From assembly GCA_037957365.1 (NCBI GenBank), contig JARHVA010004226.1:806001-870000 (forward strand): a DNA stretch of 64,000 nucleotides, in the 5' to 3' direction. Numbering within the stretch: the first letter of the stretch is position 1; each line of letters opens with the position of its first letter. Below, in pieces: positions 13,118-24,214 of this stretch. The notes beneath the pieces were generated by a model. That model was not told the origin of the DNA. It made no database searches and worked only from the letters and a program-made list of their open reading frames with translations. Source of the DNA: Torreya grandis (Eukaryota; Streptophyta; Pinopsida; Cupressales; Taxaceae). A program made the translations under genes and the position numbers.

Positions 13118-13491
13118 CTACTCATTCTTATTCACCTTATCCAAGCATTATTATAGCCTTTGGTTTTACCTTTTTACTTTGGGTACTTACCTTCTTGATT
13201 TGTAAACTAATTCAAGCATTCCAAAACACTTATCTATACATCACTTAACTTGCTTATTATTATTATTATTATTATTATTTATCTTACACCCTATGACACT
13301 CACATGATATCATATTTTTACTTATACATGAACACACTCAACATATTCCCCATATCTACTCATTCTTATTCACCTTATCCAAGAATTATTATAGCCTTTG
13401 GTTTTACCTTTTTACTTTGGGTACTTACCTTCTTGATTTGCAAAATAATTCAAGCATTCCAAAACACTAATCTATACATCGCTTAACTTGC

Positions 13492-13528
<37 letters not shown>

Positions 13529-13614
13529 CATTATTATTATCGATCTTACACCCTATGACACTCACATGATATCATATTGTTACTTATACATGAACACACT
13601 CAACATATTCCCCA
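13118..13614. repeat. Young tandem duplication, two units of about 240 and 260 bp
   Basis: The sequence from CTACTCATTCTTATTCACC (13118) to 'aacatattccccat' (13353) is repeated from 13356 to about 13614 with only a handful of substitutions. The length difference is almost all in an embedded (TTA)n tract. Identity is far higher than in any other repeat pair of the window, so the duplication is recent. It gives two overlapping ORFs that share the same 43-residue low-complexity peptide, which I regard as a by-product. Confidence 0.9.
13493..13541. repeat. (TTA)n microsatellite in the second duplication unit
   Basis: An interrupted TTA/ATT run of about 49 bp. The matching tract in the first unit (13254-13279) is shorter, about 26 bp, so this locus has expanded since the duplication. 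Confidence 0.9.
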
Positions 13615-13799
13615 TTGAGAATCATGTAAATTCCTACTTATATTACTCATAATACATTTTTATGACTCAAAAGTTGCATATACATTACTTTCCCTCCTTC
13701 ATATTCTACTATGCTTTTGTAGCTTGTTGAGGATTGTTTGAATTGCTCCAATTTTCTATATTTTCAAAACCTTGCTTCTTATCATCTCTATTTCAAATA

Positions 13800-14064
13800 T
13801 ATTTTAGCATTAAAATATTTTAAAAAATTCAAAAAATTACATATATTTCAAAAAATCAAAATATTTTCTAAAATTTAAATTCAAGGCCTAAAGCATTTTC
13901 AAATGTTGTTATCTTATTTTTTTCATATTAAATTTTTCTATGTTAAGAAAGTAACATGTTCCATATTTTAGTACATAATGTTTATCAATAGGTGCTTGAG
14001 TGTGATACAAGACATACTTCCACATGATTCTTTGATTTTAGGCTTCCCTTATTACCCAACAACC
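13800..14064 (+). other. 3' end of an element-B internal region with PPT-like junction
   Basis: A-rich runs are followed by 'gagtgtgatacaagacatac' and then AAGTTGGGGGCATC at 14055. The same order of blocks precedes the LTR at 33556, and is seen in reverse near 61.8-62.1 kb. The G-run probably contains the polypurine tract. Its presence upstream of LTR-B1 means this LTR once had internal sequence on both sides. Confidence 0.5.
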
Positions 14065-16248
14065 TTGATAAGTTGGGGGCATCTCTAAGTTCTCTGTAAA
14101 CACTTTAACATGTTGTATTATCTAAAACCTTCTACCATGTTGAATAATATCATAAAAATGTATTGTTAAATCACTCATATTTTTCAAATTTATTACATTA
14201 ATTATACTACTTTCTAACATTCACATTCATATATATGATGGAGTTATACTAGTCTCATTTACTACATGATTTGCCTTACATTCTTGTTTTACTACATAAT
14301 AGCTTAGACCTTATTGCTTATTATAATGTGGCCCTTGGATTTGTATATTAAAATTATTGCTTGTATGGTATAATTAAGCCATTTGTATGTGGCCCTTGGC
14401 CTTGTGTGTTATGCAACATTTTACATGACCCTTATATGTGGCTCTTGGGCCTTTATGTGTGACATTATATGGAAATTGTTTGACATTATATAAAATTGCT
14501 TGTAAATAATTGATTCCTACTATAATTTCATGATTAATATCATGAATTAATATTAATTATTACATATATTATTGCTCCATGATCTATTTCATGCACATAT
14601 TAATTATGTGCATCAATGATATATCTCTTTAACGCATGCATCAAATGAAAATTTCAATGATATATTTAATACTATAAATGTAATAAGTTAAAAATATTAA
14701 AATCATTATATATTTAAAATATGATTTATTTTGAGCTAATTACCTTGTAGGATATGTCTCTCTTCTCAAATGAGGGTATCATAATGGGCTTACTTAGAAT
14801 AGTCAAGTCTCACGAGTAAACTTTTAGATTTCTAGCAATGCACAATTTTCAAGTGAAAATATGATTCAACATTTATAAATTATGGGGCCATGTGGCATGC
14901 ATGTGCACTCATAACTATAGTTTAAAATTACAAGTTTAAAACAAATCAAAAGTTTCAAGTTGTTGTAGATTTTTAAATCTAGATTTTTATATTAAGCTAG
15001 TCTTGTACACTTGAAAATTATATCTCAAGGATCTACCCTTCAATTTGATCTTCCTTGCAGCCAAAAGGATCACACTCACCACCTTATTGGGTCTAATTAC
15101 TTATTTCTTAGTCTAGACTTGATTAATTTGATTATATAAATCATATGTAACCACATAATGCCTAAAATTTGATATATATCATTCACTCTTAGTTACAAAA
15201 CCTCAAAAACTTTCCTCCTTCTTAGATAGTTGCATTTATGATAAGCCAATAACATGGAAACTACTATCCCTACTCCCATGTAAGTGTCCTTACCTTACAA
15301 ACACTCAAATTTTCAAATATTTTGATATGTATGGGTTGGCCTAATAATTTCATTAACCCTTTCATGAGGATTATTTTAAAAGAGATAGTATAAATATAAG
15401 TCAAAGCCAATTTCAAAGTGCACAATTAAGATGTTTTCCATGTTCATTCTTATTTTAATATCAATTATAGGATCAATAATATTATAGGTCTGAATAACTC
15501 AAAAGAAAGCCTATGATCCATATTTATCAAGTTATAAACTAGATCATTGCATGCATATTCATGTAATATATTGTACCCTTGTACACACATTCTCACACAT
15601 ATTAGAGAATTACATAATTCTGAGGTCCTGCTTGAGCATTAGATATATAGGCAATGCTCATTGACAGAGGGGTCTTAGAGTTGAGATCAACATTGTGAGC
15701 CCACTAAATCATTTTTTGGCAAGGTAACCTAACCTAAGGTGAAGAGCTAGGGTTTGAGTTATAAATAATGATACAAAGCCTCTATGTGAGATATAGACAC
15801 ATCAAATAAAAGGTGAAAAATAAATTATAAATACCCAATTGGTTGCATCTTGATATAACTAACATTTTATACAAGACAATTGCATCAAGATTCAGATAAT
15901 AACATTGAGGGACATGTCTATAGGTCAACATAAGTGTTTGAGTAACTAGAAAGACTATTTATAGAATCTAAAAAATAGTTACTCAACATCATATAACTTT
16001 TTTTTAAACTTGTACATATTAGATTTGTTTGTGCATCATTTCATAAGATAAATATAATTTCTTTTTCATGATTACATAATCAAAATATTTTTGGCATTAT
16101 ACTTTATATATTTAGCATTTTTTATAATTCAACATTGAAATTGAATATCATAAATTAAATTATTTAATTGGAATGCATTAATAATATTTTACTTCACTCT
16201 TAAATATTCTATTCCTCACAACCCTTAAATCTTAAAAATGGTTAAACA
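14065..16248 (+). repeat. LTR-B1, 5' LTR of outer element B
   Basis: From about 14.9 to 16.25 kb it aligns colinearly with 35.13-36.46 kb. Shared blocks include 'attgggtctaatta', 'catgaggattattt', 'cacacattc.cacacat', 'ggtaac.taacctaa' and 'attgaatatcataaa'. It ends GGTTAAACA, two bases before the primer-binding site. The copy is about 0.7 kb shorter than LTR-B2, mainly in the middle. Its 5' boundary is uncertain by several bases. Confidence 0.7.
14323..14452. repeat. Three degenerate units around TATGTGGCCCTTGG
   Basis: 'aatgtggcccttggat' (14325), 'tatgtggcccttggcc' (14387) and 'tatgtggctcttgggcc' (14435) are spaced about 63 and 50 bp apart. A comparable 'ggtcccttggcc' block occurs at 10.59 kb in B3. 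They lie within LTR-B1. Confidence 0.55.
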
Positions 16249-16250
16249 TT

Positions 16251-16264
16251 TGGTGAACCTGACC
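16251..16264 (+). other. Primer-binding site of element B
   Basis: TGGTGAACCTGACC lies two bases after the LTR end. The same motif follows the family-L LTR near 7.86 kb, so families B and L used the same or a similar primer tRNA. I do not name the tRNA. Confidence 0.55.
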
Positions 16265-16424
16265 TTTGAGTCTTCCTTTACAAACCTAGCTTGTTCTAAG
16301 GTTTATGACCTCCTAAGGTTTTAGATTGTTGTGTTTATTATCAATTATTATTTTATTCACTTATTCAAATATTTGTATTCATATATAAATAAAGGAAAAT
16401 ACTAATAATAAATATCATTTTTAA

Positions 16425-16790
16425 ATGGAAGTAAAAGAAGCATTAATCAATCATTTAAATGCAAATAAAGAGTTAAATGATGCATTTTTGTATGTTACAA
16501 GAGATGAAATCAATAAACATACTATAGATACTGCCTTCACATGTAATAATGAACCCTTAGATAGTCATACTATTGCTACATCCTCCATGAGAACTATTAA
16601 TACTTCAACCCAGTTATTGGGTTCAATGCCTATTTCAACACAGGTGTTTGCATCCCCTTTGGTGACTTCTCAAACTTTAAACCTTAGTGGTCAAAATGTT
16701 TAAGATATTGTACAAAATATAAAATTTTTAGAAGTTAATATTATAAACATTGATAAAAACTCTATGAAATTACCCCATACTATTGAAACA
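16425..16790 (+). pseudogene. gag of outer element B, N-terminal part, interrupted by element L
   Basis: An ATG at 16425, 175 bp after the primer site, opens a frame readable to 16790 with one stop (16704). The frame ends at codon ACA (16788-16790), where element L is inserted. It resumes on the far side of L, in exact register, with codon CCC at 31283 after the duplicated AAACA. The N-terminal part (MEVKEALINHL...) has no motif of its own. The identification as gag comes from the continuation. Confidence 0.75.
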
Positions 16791-16925
16791 TGATGTATTT
16801 CATAGCCCTCTTACACCTGAGATATATTTATAGCCTTTGCCAACTGGTTTTATTTCAACTTAAATACACATATTTTATTTAAAATTTATAAATTATTGAT
16901 GATTTCTCTCTTTTAATAAATTTTA

Positions 16926-17557
16926 GAGTCTCAATATCTCTAAGTGAATGCCTTAAAGGGTGCACTAAGAAAGGGGTGGGAAGACCATTAGTGCTCTGTA
17001 GGATTATTGTCCCCTATACCACCACTTTTTATCATTCCAACCTTCTCCTAAACACTTCCCTAAGCATTGTATCCTCTCTTACACACTCCTCCAAGATTTT
17101 ACCACCTTTACTAGCCCCTTCCTAAGCCTAAAACACTTTTTAATGGTTTACATTACACTATCAACCCCATCAACCCTGTACTCAAATTGATAAAACATAT
17201 TTAGGGTCTAGGTCGGTCGGGGATCTAATTTGTTTTTTTTTATCAATAATGATATAGAGTATATTGGGCCAAACTTATCAATTAAAATTGAATAAAGGTT
17301 TAGGGTTAGATTCAACTATATATACACATTTATTTTTCCATTTAATAAAGAGAGATAATATAGTTAATTATTCATTTGCACTTCTCTACAATATACTCTT
17401 CCACCATTCTAATTAAGGATTTATATCTTAGGGTCTGCACTTGGAGAAAAATATTTTCATGTGGAAAAGTCTTGGATGTTTTGGTCTTTATTAGTGATCC
17501 TTATAAACCACAACAACCTATTGCAAAGCATCTTTGGGCAAGGGAGAGATTGAGACT
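16926..17557. repeat. Inverted-repeat arms inside LTR-L1
   Basis: GAGTCTCAATATCTC (16926-16940) and GAGAGATTGAGACTT (17543-17557) are near-perfect reverse complements. Equivalent arms occur in LTR-L2 (about 30163-30185 and 30788-30810), and one clear arm in L3 (8919-8943). They could be an old foldback insertion captured in the LTR or a structural element of the R/U5 region. Confidence 0.45.
17316..17325 (+). promoter_or_regulatory. TATA box of LTR-L1
   Basis: CTATATATAC lies about 20 bp after the conserved block TTTAGGGTTAGATT, in mid-LTR. LTR-L2 (30563-30572) and L3 (8516-8526, minus) have matching TATA elements after the same block. This is where a U3 promoter is expected. Confidence 0.6.
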
Positions 17558-18037
17558 TGATAGGTTCATCTTCAAGGTAAGTATCTCTAACTTTACTCCT
17601 CTCTTTTAGTAGATAGAAGTAGCATAAGTAATGGATTTTGAATATATTACTATCTTCATGTATTAGGATTTTACCTATACATAGCTTAATTAGGATTATC
17701 CTATTAATGTTTAATTTTTATGTTTACTAACCCTGACTTTTTTCCACAAGCTTTGGTGAGCACTAGATTAGATTTAACTTCACTTGTCATTATACTTAGT
17801 GAATATGAAAACATAGGACCTAGCTAGAATTATTGCATGGTGTTGCTTGACTAGAAGATTTTGAACCCTCTATAGTGATGTTATTATGGTAAGATATCCA
17901 TTAAATAGGTCTAGAAGATCCATCTTTGTCATGACCCTGAATATCTATTGTATCAACAATCAGAAGTGTAAGTAGGATTTATGTTTTTTGAGCTAAGATG
18001 ATTGATAGATTAGTTATATTTCTATTTGCATATATTT

Positions 18038-18051
18038 TGATGAACTTGATG
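18038..18051 (+). other. Decayed primer-binding site of element L
   Basis: TGATGAACTTGATG differs from TGGTGAACCTGACA, next to the related LTR at 7.86 kb, only by transitions. It lies six bases after the LTR. Confidence 0.55.
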
Positions 18052-18239
18052 TGAACCAAACCATTATATGTTTTATTTCATGATTCATTTTATCATCCTA
18101 TTATATTTTTCTATTTTTTAAAATATTGTATCAAACTAGTTAGTATAGCTATAATATTCTATGTGTAGGTTTAAAACACAGTCACTCTAAAATGACTTGT
18201 TTCTATATGTCTAGGTCTTATTTGAATATAGGTTACTGA

Positions 18240-18760
18240 ATCAATCAGTTTGACATAGTATTATTTTTATTTGAATATTTATGTACATAGTTAAAGCAAT
18301 CAAATTTGTTTGAAATTCTTTTCTATCTAAATACAAGTCTACAAACATAGTCAAACCAATCGACTCTGTTCACAACTTTTTTTTAGCACACAGGTTTTGA
18401 AAACTCTATCAACCTAATCAACTCAGTTAGTAGAATTTTGAATCAGCATTTGAACATTACAACATAAAAATTTTCAATATAAACATATTAAATCCCATCA
18501 AGGTTCATTTTCCCCTTCTCTATCATTTTAGTTTTTCCTTTTCAATACTCTTTTTCACAAGTTTGACGTCTATAAAACTGCAACCCTAAAGCCAACTAGG
18601 TCAACTAGCTTGACATAATTATGTAGTTTATCTTCTATCTTGAAGACATAGTTGACCTATTTCACTATATTCTTATAGATCTTTCTTCTACAAAATAGTA
18701 GTGACCCAGTAGACTATATTTTATACTTTTTGCATACAGTGTCACCTAAACCAACTCTAT
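18240..18760. repeat. Leader of element L with repeated GTCAAC/TTGAC motifs, first block
   Basis: Short units combining GTCAAC, CAACTAG, TCGACT and TTGAC recur about every 50-60 bp, for example 'aatcaatcagtttgaca' (18239), 'caatcgactctgttc' (18357), GTCAACTAGCTTGAC near 18600 (nearly palindromic) and 'gttgacctatttcac' (18647). A second block (20320-20670) follows the inserted duplication. Together they look like one degenerate array of palindrome-cored units between LTR and gag. Confidence 0.5.
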
Positions 18761-19270
18761 ACTCTTCATAATCAAGGAATTAATCTCTCTTTTATATTAA
18801 TTAATTCACCTTTCCTTTTAGTTATTTTCATGATTATAATAATAAATGTAGATTAATTAGATGGTTTTTCAAACTACCAATTTAGTCACACTATTTTTCT
18901 CTTTTGCACATACTTCCAAATTAATTTACTTTAAAAAAATATTAAACATATGCCTTCCCAAGGTCTACCTAGTTAAATTCATCACTAGAGGGGAATCTAA
19001 CTTGGTTTTATGACCAATTATAAACACATGGTTGAAGGTATATATTTTTAAAACACTTGGTACCCTTATCATTATAGGATTATGAGTGAGTGGGTAGGCC
19101 CCAATACCAAGCAAGTACCATCACCAATACAAATCCCTTTCATCCTAAGCATCCTAAAAATAGCCTTATATTTATTTCTAGTTTTTTATTAGAACCAAAT
19201 TTCCAATCACATTAAAATTAAACTTTATTAAAACTTAAGATGACCAATTAGTATAACTTATTGCTAATGA
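18760..19270. repeat. Direct repeat, copy 1 (about 510 bp)
   Basis: It starts TACTCTTCATAATCAAGGAA and runs through 'ttcccaaggtctaccta', 'aacacatggttga' and 'agtaccatcaccaat' to about 19270. The same sequence recurs at 19609-20125. The copies are diverged by substitutions, with indels. Neither end looks like a classical LTR terminus. Confidence 0.75.
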
Positions 19271-19608
19271 ATTTAAAAGTGCACAACTAAGATATGTTTC
19301 CATGTTCATTCCTATTTTCATATCAATCATAAGAACAACCATACTATAGGTTTGAAGAACTCAAAAGATAGCTTATGAGCCATATTTATCAAGTTACAAG
19401 ATAGACCATTGCATGCATATTCATATAGTATATTACACCCTTATGTACACACATTCCCACACATGGTGAACTATATAATTTTGAGGCCCTCCTTAAGTAT
19501 TGGATATGTAGGCAATGCTCATTTACAAAAGGGTATTTGAGTTTAAATCAATTTTGTGATCCCACTAACCTATTTTTTGGAAAGGCAACCTAACCTAAAT
19601 TGAATATG
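19271..19608 (+). repeat. Family-B LTR fragment between the direct repeats
   Basis: It corresponds to about 15412-15740 of LTR-B1 ('agtgcacaa.taagat', 'tgcatgcatattcat', 'acacattc.cacacat', 'taggcaatgctcatt', 'aacctaacctaa'). It fills exactly the gap between the two 500 bp direct repeats, so the three parts probably arose in one event. Confidence 0.75.
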
Positions 19609-20125
19609 TACTCTTCATAATCAAGGAATTAATCTCTATTTTATAGTGATTAATTCACCTTTCCTTTTATTTGTTTACATGCTTAGAGTAAAAAACATAG
19701 ATTAATTAGGTAATTTTTAAAATTAAAAATTTAGTCACACTATTTTTATCTTTTGAACACTCTTAAAAATCAATTTACATTAAAAAAACATTAAACATTT
19801 GTCTTCCCAAGGTCTACCTACTTTGATTTCATCACCAAGGGGGAAGCTAACTTGGTTTTCTAGCCAAGTATAAACACATGGTTGATGGTATATATTAGCA
19901 AAGCACCTGATACCTTTATTGATATGGTATTTTGAAGTGAGGGGGAATGCCTAAATACAAAGATAGTACCATCACCAATATAGATCTCTTTTAGCCTAAA
20001 CATCTTGAAACCAGCCTTAGATTGCTTTCTAGTTCTTCACTACAACCAACTTCCTAGTCATATTAAAATTAAACTTAATTACAACTTAATAATACTTAGG
20101 ATTACCAATTAATTAGCATTTAATT
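19609..20125. repeat. Direct repeat, copy 2 (about 515 bp)
   Basis: Second copy of the 18760-19270 unit, in the same orientation. The end near 20125 is blurred by small indels. Confidence 0.75.
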
Positions 20126-20319
20126 TCAAGTTTTTTCTTGATATTTTATAATTGTATGTTGTATTTCAAAACTTACATTAGCTAATGTTGGTGCAAGGTT
20201 TGTGTTGTGTGTTCCAATTGGATCACTCACATTGATCTAATTATTTGTGTGATTAATTTCATTTTCATATATTCTATTTTGTAAAATCTTTATCTATTTA
20301 AAAAAACTACCATTTCTAT

Positions 20320-20670
20320 CAAAAGAGTCTATTATAGACTATTTAGCTTATCTTCCTATAGTATACAGTTGAACTATCCAACTTTATCTCTTTATCTTCT
20401 TGTTCAGTCCCTTGCCTAAGTAGTAAAAAGTTGACCTATCAGACTGTGTCTTCTTATTTCTTGGCTTGTTCCTTATTCAATAGTACATCATCAAACCATA
20501 TGACTATTTATTCTTTTTATCATGTTTTAATTTCATACTTTACAACACATAATCGACTAGTTTGAATGTGTCCTATTTTCCTATTTTCTGAATTTTCTTC
20601 ACATACTTTATCGACCTAATTGAATCTATACCTGTTGGTTGACATTATTATATATCTAACTGAATTTGTC
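20320..20670. repeat. Leader of element L with GTCAAC/TTGAC motifs, second block
   Basis: It contains 'gtctattatagactattt' (20327), 'agttgaactatccaac', 'agttgacctatcagactgtg' (20430), 'aatcgactagtttgaatgtg' (20551) and 'atcgacctaattgaatc' (20609), each one a short inverted or half-inverted motif. The style is the same as at 18240-18760. Confidence 0.5.
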
Positions 20671-20899
20671 TCTATTTTTCATTATTGATTCCTAATCTTA
20701 ATTTATTTCTTCAACCATCATGAAATCCCCTATCAAAATCTTTCTAGACAACCTGAATCCATTTAGACACTATATGGGGTGTTCTTTTTTTTCCTATCTT
20801 TACTTCCTAAGAGGATCCTCACTCTTGGATCACATATTATCTTCCCTCATCTTTTGATTGTAACATGGTTTAAATCAATCCAACATATGAGATTAGTGG

Positions 20900-22200
20900 A
20901 TCAAATCTTTCTCATATTGATCAAGATAATTCTCATCTTCAAACATCTCACCATAATGTGAGGGAAATTAACACAAGTCTATCCAATAACCCCATAGGGA
21001 ATCTATCACTTAAAAACCCTTGCCCTAATACAATTTGGGGAATCCTCCTATAAACACCAACCCACTAATTAATACTAGTCATATTCTTGCATAAATAGTG
21101 AAACAAATGAACATAATGCAAACATCTAACACCTCCTAAATGATACAATTACAACATCATTTGATCAATATGGCTAATCAACCTCATGTTCTTTTCCCTT
21201 AGAATAATCAAAACTTTATTCCTTCACCTCTTATAGATGTCATGGGGAATGTCATCCCCAACCTATCATGAATAATAAGATGCTTCAACACATCCAAAAT
21301 GAGCCTTTATCCCCTTTAATTATTTCTATTGATATCGGTAAAATATCTCCCACTATTAAGTATGATGGGACTAAAGACCTTACATTTTTTATTAAGGCAT
21401 TATATAATCTTTACAAGGATTGGATCCAAACTAATACTCTTAACACAATCAAAATGTTATTTAAAATTTTTATTGGTGATGTATTAGAATGGTATAATCT
21501 TCTTCCCCAACATTCTATACAAAAATAGAGGATTTAGTCAATCCTCTAGTTAAAGAGTTTCAACACACTTATCTTCCAAAAATTTCCTTAACCATTTCAT
21601 TAATGCTAATTAATCTCCCATCGAATCAGCTCATGATTTTATCAAATGATGGAAATATTTGGCTCATAAGGCTAATCACAACATGATTGATGATAACTTG
21701 TTTAAACTATTTATAATAGCCTTAACACTTTCTCTCCAATACAAGGTTCAAAATTTTGCTCCTCAAACATTAAATGAAGCTCTTGATCAACCTAAACACC
21801 AAGACTTATTAATGAAATAGTTTTAACTAATTCCAAAATCACTAAATGAAAATTTCAACATTCAACTAATGTGATAACCAAAAATCCTCCTTAATACAAA
21901 CTAAGAGTAGCCAAAGCTGATAATCCTAACCGTATCATACTCCATTATCTATGAAACAAATTAAAAAATTTCTAGTTCCCTCTAATCCATTCACTTACCC
22001 TAATAATCCCCCTAAATGGTATGATCCTAGTCAATTTTATTGGTTCTATGTTGATGTGGGTCATTCCCATGAAACATGTAAAGGGCTTATAAAAATTGTT
22101 ATTTATTTTATGTTTGGTGATTCATTCAATCATGAAGCTATGATTAAAATCCATCATCAATATTACCTTAATACTTCTCAAAATAGATAAGATTCCAAAG
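20900..22200 (+). pseudogene. gag (capsid) of element L, broken
   Basis: The clearest part is 21268-21528, where the peptide around YDGTKDLTFFIKALYNLYKD followed by EWYNLLPQHSI matches the retrotransposon gag domain (YDG.DP...H...F.....W). A second readable part at 21951-22190 has WYDPSQFYWFYVDVGHSHET, followed by CKGL. This corresponds to the C-terminal 'dVGHsTedC..L' motif of Tat-like gag. Stops and frame changes separate these parts, and the N-terminus before 21.2 kb is poorly readable. The product would have formed the virus-like particle. Confidence 0.7.
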
Positions 22201-22839
22201 TTTATTCTTCTAATAACCCAAAATATTTATCTACATCTAATGCTCAAAAAGACAATATGGATATTTATGTAATTGACACCAATTATGACCAATATTACAC
22301 CAATTCCCAATATGTAAACACAACTAAGATCAATTATAAGCACAAACTAGCCCACAAAGATCCTATTACCAAACTTAAGAAACCATCATAGGAAGAACAA
22401 GTTCTCAAAGATACTGCTACTACCCACTTATCTTTGGAAACTAATTAGGAACCATCTCCTCCTTCTGAACTTCTAACCACTTCTCTTCCTTATAAACCCA
22501 TTTTAACTTTTGAACCTTGTGATGGTTCTTCTTCCTCTAAAACCCATTGGAAATTTTTATAAGAACTCAACTCTATGCCTTGAAAAATTCCTCTCATGGA
22601 GCTAGTTCATACTTTTCCTTATCATCATAAGTTCCTCATGTAACAAATTCAAGAGATTGAAGAGTCATCTCCTTTAGAAGAGGGACCATCTTCTCATGAG
22701 CCTCGACCAACTAAAGTGCATACCATTGAATCCATTCTTCCTTATTTAAAACCATCCATAACATTCCTTGAAGAAGACATGATCAATGATGAAAGCCTCT
22801 TTTGAGATAATGATACCTTCCTCTTCATTAAAATAGCCA

Positions 22840-23240
22840 TCAATATTACCATAATTCATAAAGTATTAGTAGATAAAGGGTCTAGTATTAATGTGACATC
22901 TCTTTGGATCATCCAAAAACTTAGATATAACAAAGCTCATCTCAAAAATACTTTTTTAACATGTCACATATTTGACAAAACTAATCAAAATCCACTTGGT
23001 TGTATTTGGCTCCCTCTCACTATCAGACCTAAGACTATAAGAACTAATATTAGGGTCCTCAATTTACCATTATCTTACAATATACTCCTAAGCACCCCAT
23101 GGACTCATTGAATGAGGGCTATCACCTCTTTCAACATCTAATGTATCAAATTCATTCACGATGGTAAAAGGTATAAACATGAGGCCAATCCTGACCAATG
23201 GAGTATTCAACTTCCAAATACCAAATTTAAATTTTAAATT
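22840..23240 (+). pseudogene. Aspartic protease of element L, active site changed
   Basis: The frame reads VLVDKGSSINVTSLWIIQKL from about 22863, followed by the beta-rich segment ending LPLSYNILLSTPWTH near 23108. Plant Gypsy proteases have D-S/T-G-S-S-N at this place; here the middle residue is Lys, so the enzyme would be dead even without the later stop. It should have cleaved the Gag-Pol precursor. The distal part (IKFIHDGKRYKHEANPDQ) continues past one stop. Confidence 0.7.
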
Positions 23241-23289
23241 CCCACTATTCTAAAGATTAATAGTGCTCCTTACTTGAATTCATCAATAT

Positions 23290-24214
23290 AATTTTGGATT
23301 TACATATCGCTATTTATAATTTTGATGATGATGAGCCTAATGACTTGAAAAATACATGCAATACTACTAAGTTACCTCCTTACATCTTAGAGTGGCTACC
23401 TCCTTCTTTATTACCTTGTGATCATAACATCCCTCTCATCGATGATATCACAAATTTACCCCTTCCATGCAATGTTCATGAAGCATATTATACATAAGAT
23501 GACTTTATGTGTAATGATTATGAAGTAAATAAATTATTTCAAGATCTTTTAATCATGCCTCCATGTAAATTCAATGATTTAGGCATCTCACCCTCTAAAG
23601 TTCTTCCTGAATCATAGGCATGTATAGTTTCTCTAACTTATGATGATAACTACATCATGGCACAAGCTCAATCATGAGACTTGGATGTTCAACATTATTA
23701 GAAAACTTTATCTCAAACACATGCTTTCAACCATGATGTTCATACCATTTCCATAGATTTTGAGTTAACACCTGAAGGCTCCTACTAATTCTCCACTTCT
23801 TGATACTCTTTGGATGGTAGAATAAATCTTACATCTCACACCTCTATAAATTCCAACATATTTTATACCTCCTACAAAACTAGTCATTCTATCTGATCCT
23901 CTCCCCATAAATAATGCTAATAGTAAATCAATTAATGATGATCAACCTTCCTCTATATTTCCACCTAGTCATGCGATCACTCTTGATGCTAGGCCATAGA
24001 TGTGCATCAAATACATTCTAAATATGACCATCATGGTAAAAATATTATTTATCTCAAAGTTGATGTGGAATATTATGGTCATATTTCTACATTGCCTAGT
24101 GATGAAGCCATCCTTGAATTGCTCTATGTTTGAGAACCTCAACTTCCTCAACAACATCATAAACTTGGGAGTTTTAATAAAAAAAACCTCATTTTAACAA
24201 CTTCATCACTAGCA
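23290..24214 (+). pseudogene. Protease-RT linker of element L
   Basis: Acidic, Pro-rich coding-like text in shifting frames, for example IYNFDDDEPNDL near 23311 and an IFPPSHAITLDARP stretch near 23960-23998. This is the poorly conserved connector that Tat-like elements have between protease and RT. No catalytic motif is expected or seen. Confidence 0.45.

Larger units (their letters stand above)
16791..18031 (+). repeat. LTR-L1 (5' LTR of element L)
   Basis: It starts TGATGT and aligns with LTR-L2 over its whole length, including 'ttacacctgag', 'cctataccaccactt', 'acatatttagggtctaggtc', the TATA region, and 'gtaagtaggattta' near the end. The 3' end is placed at TTTGCAT from the target-site duplication; a one-base uncertainty remains. 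L1 and L2 differ by many substitutions and small indels, so the insertion is old. Confidence 0.8.

Noticed and set aside
12976..13486. Two ORFs with the same membrane-like peptide
   Set aside because: The shared peptide is only the translation of the recent tandem duplication. Composition is T-rich chance text without supporting context.
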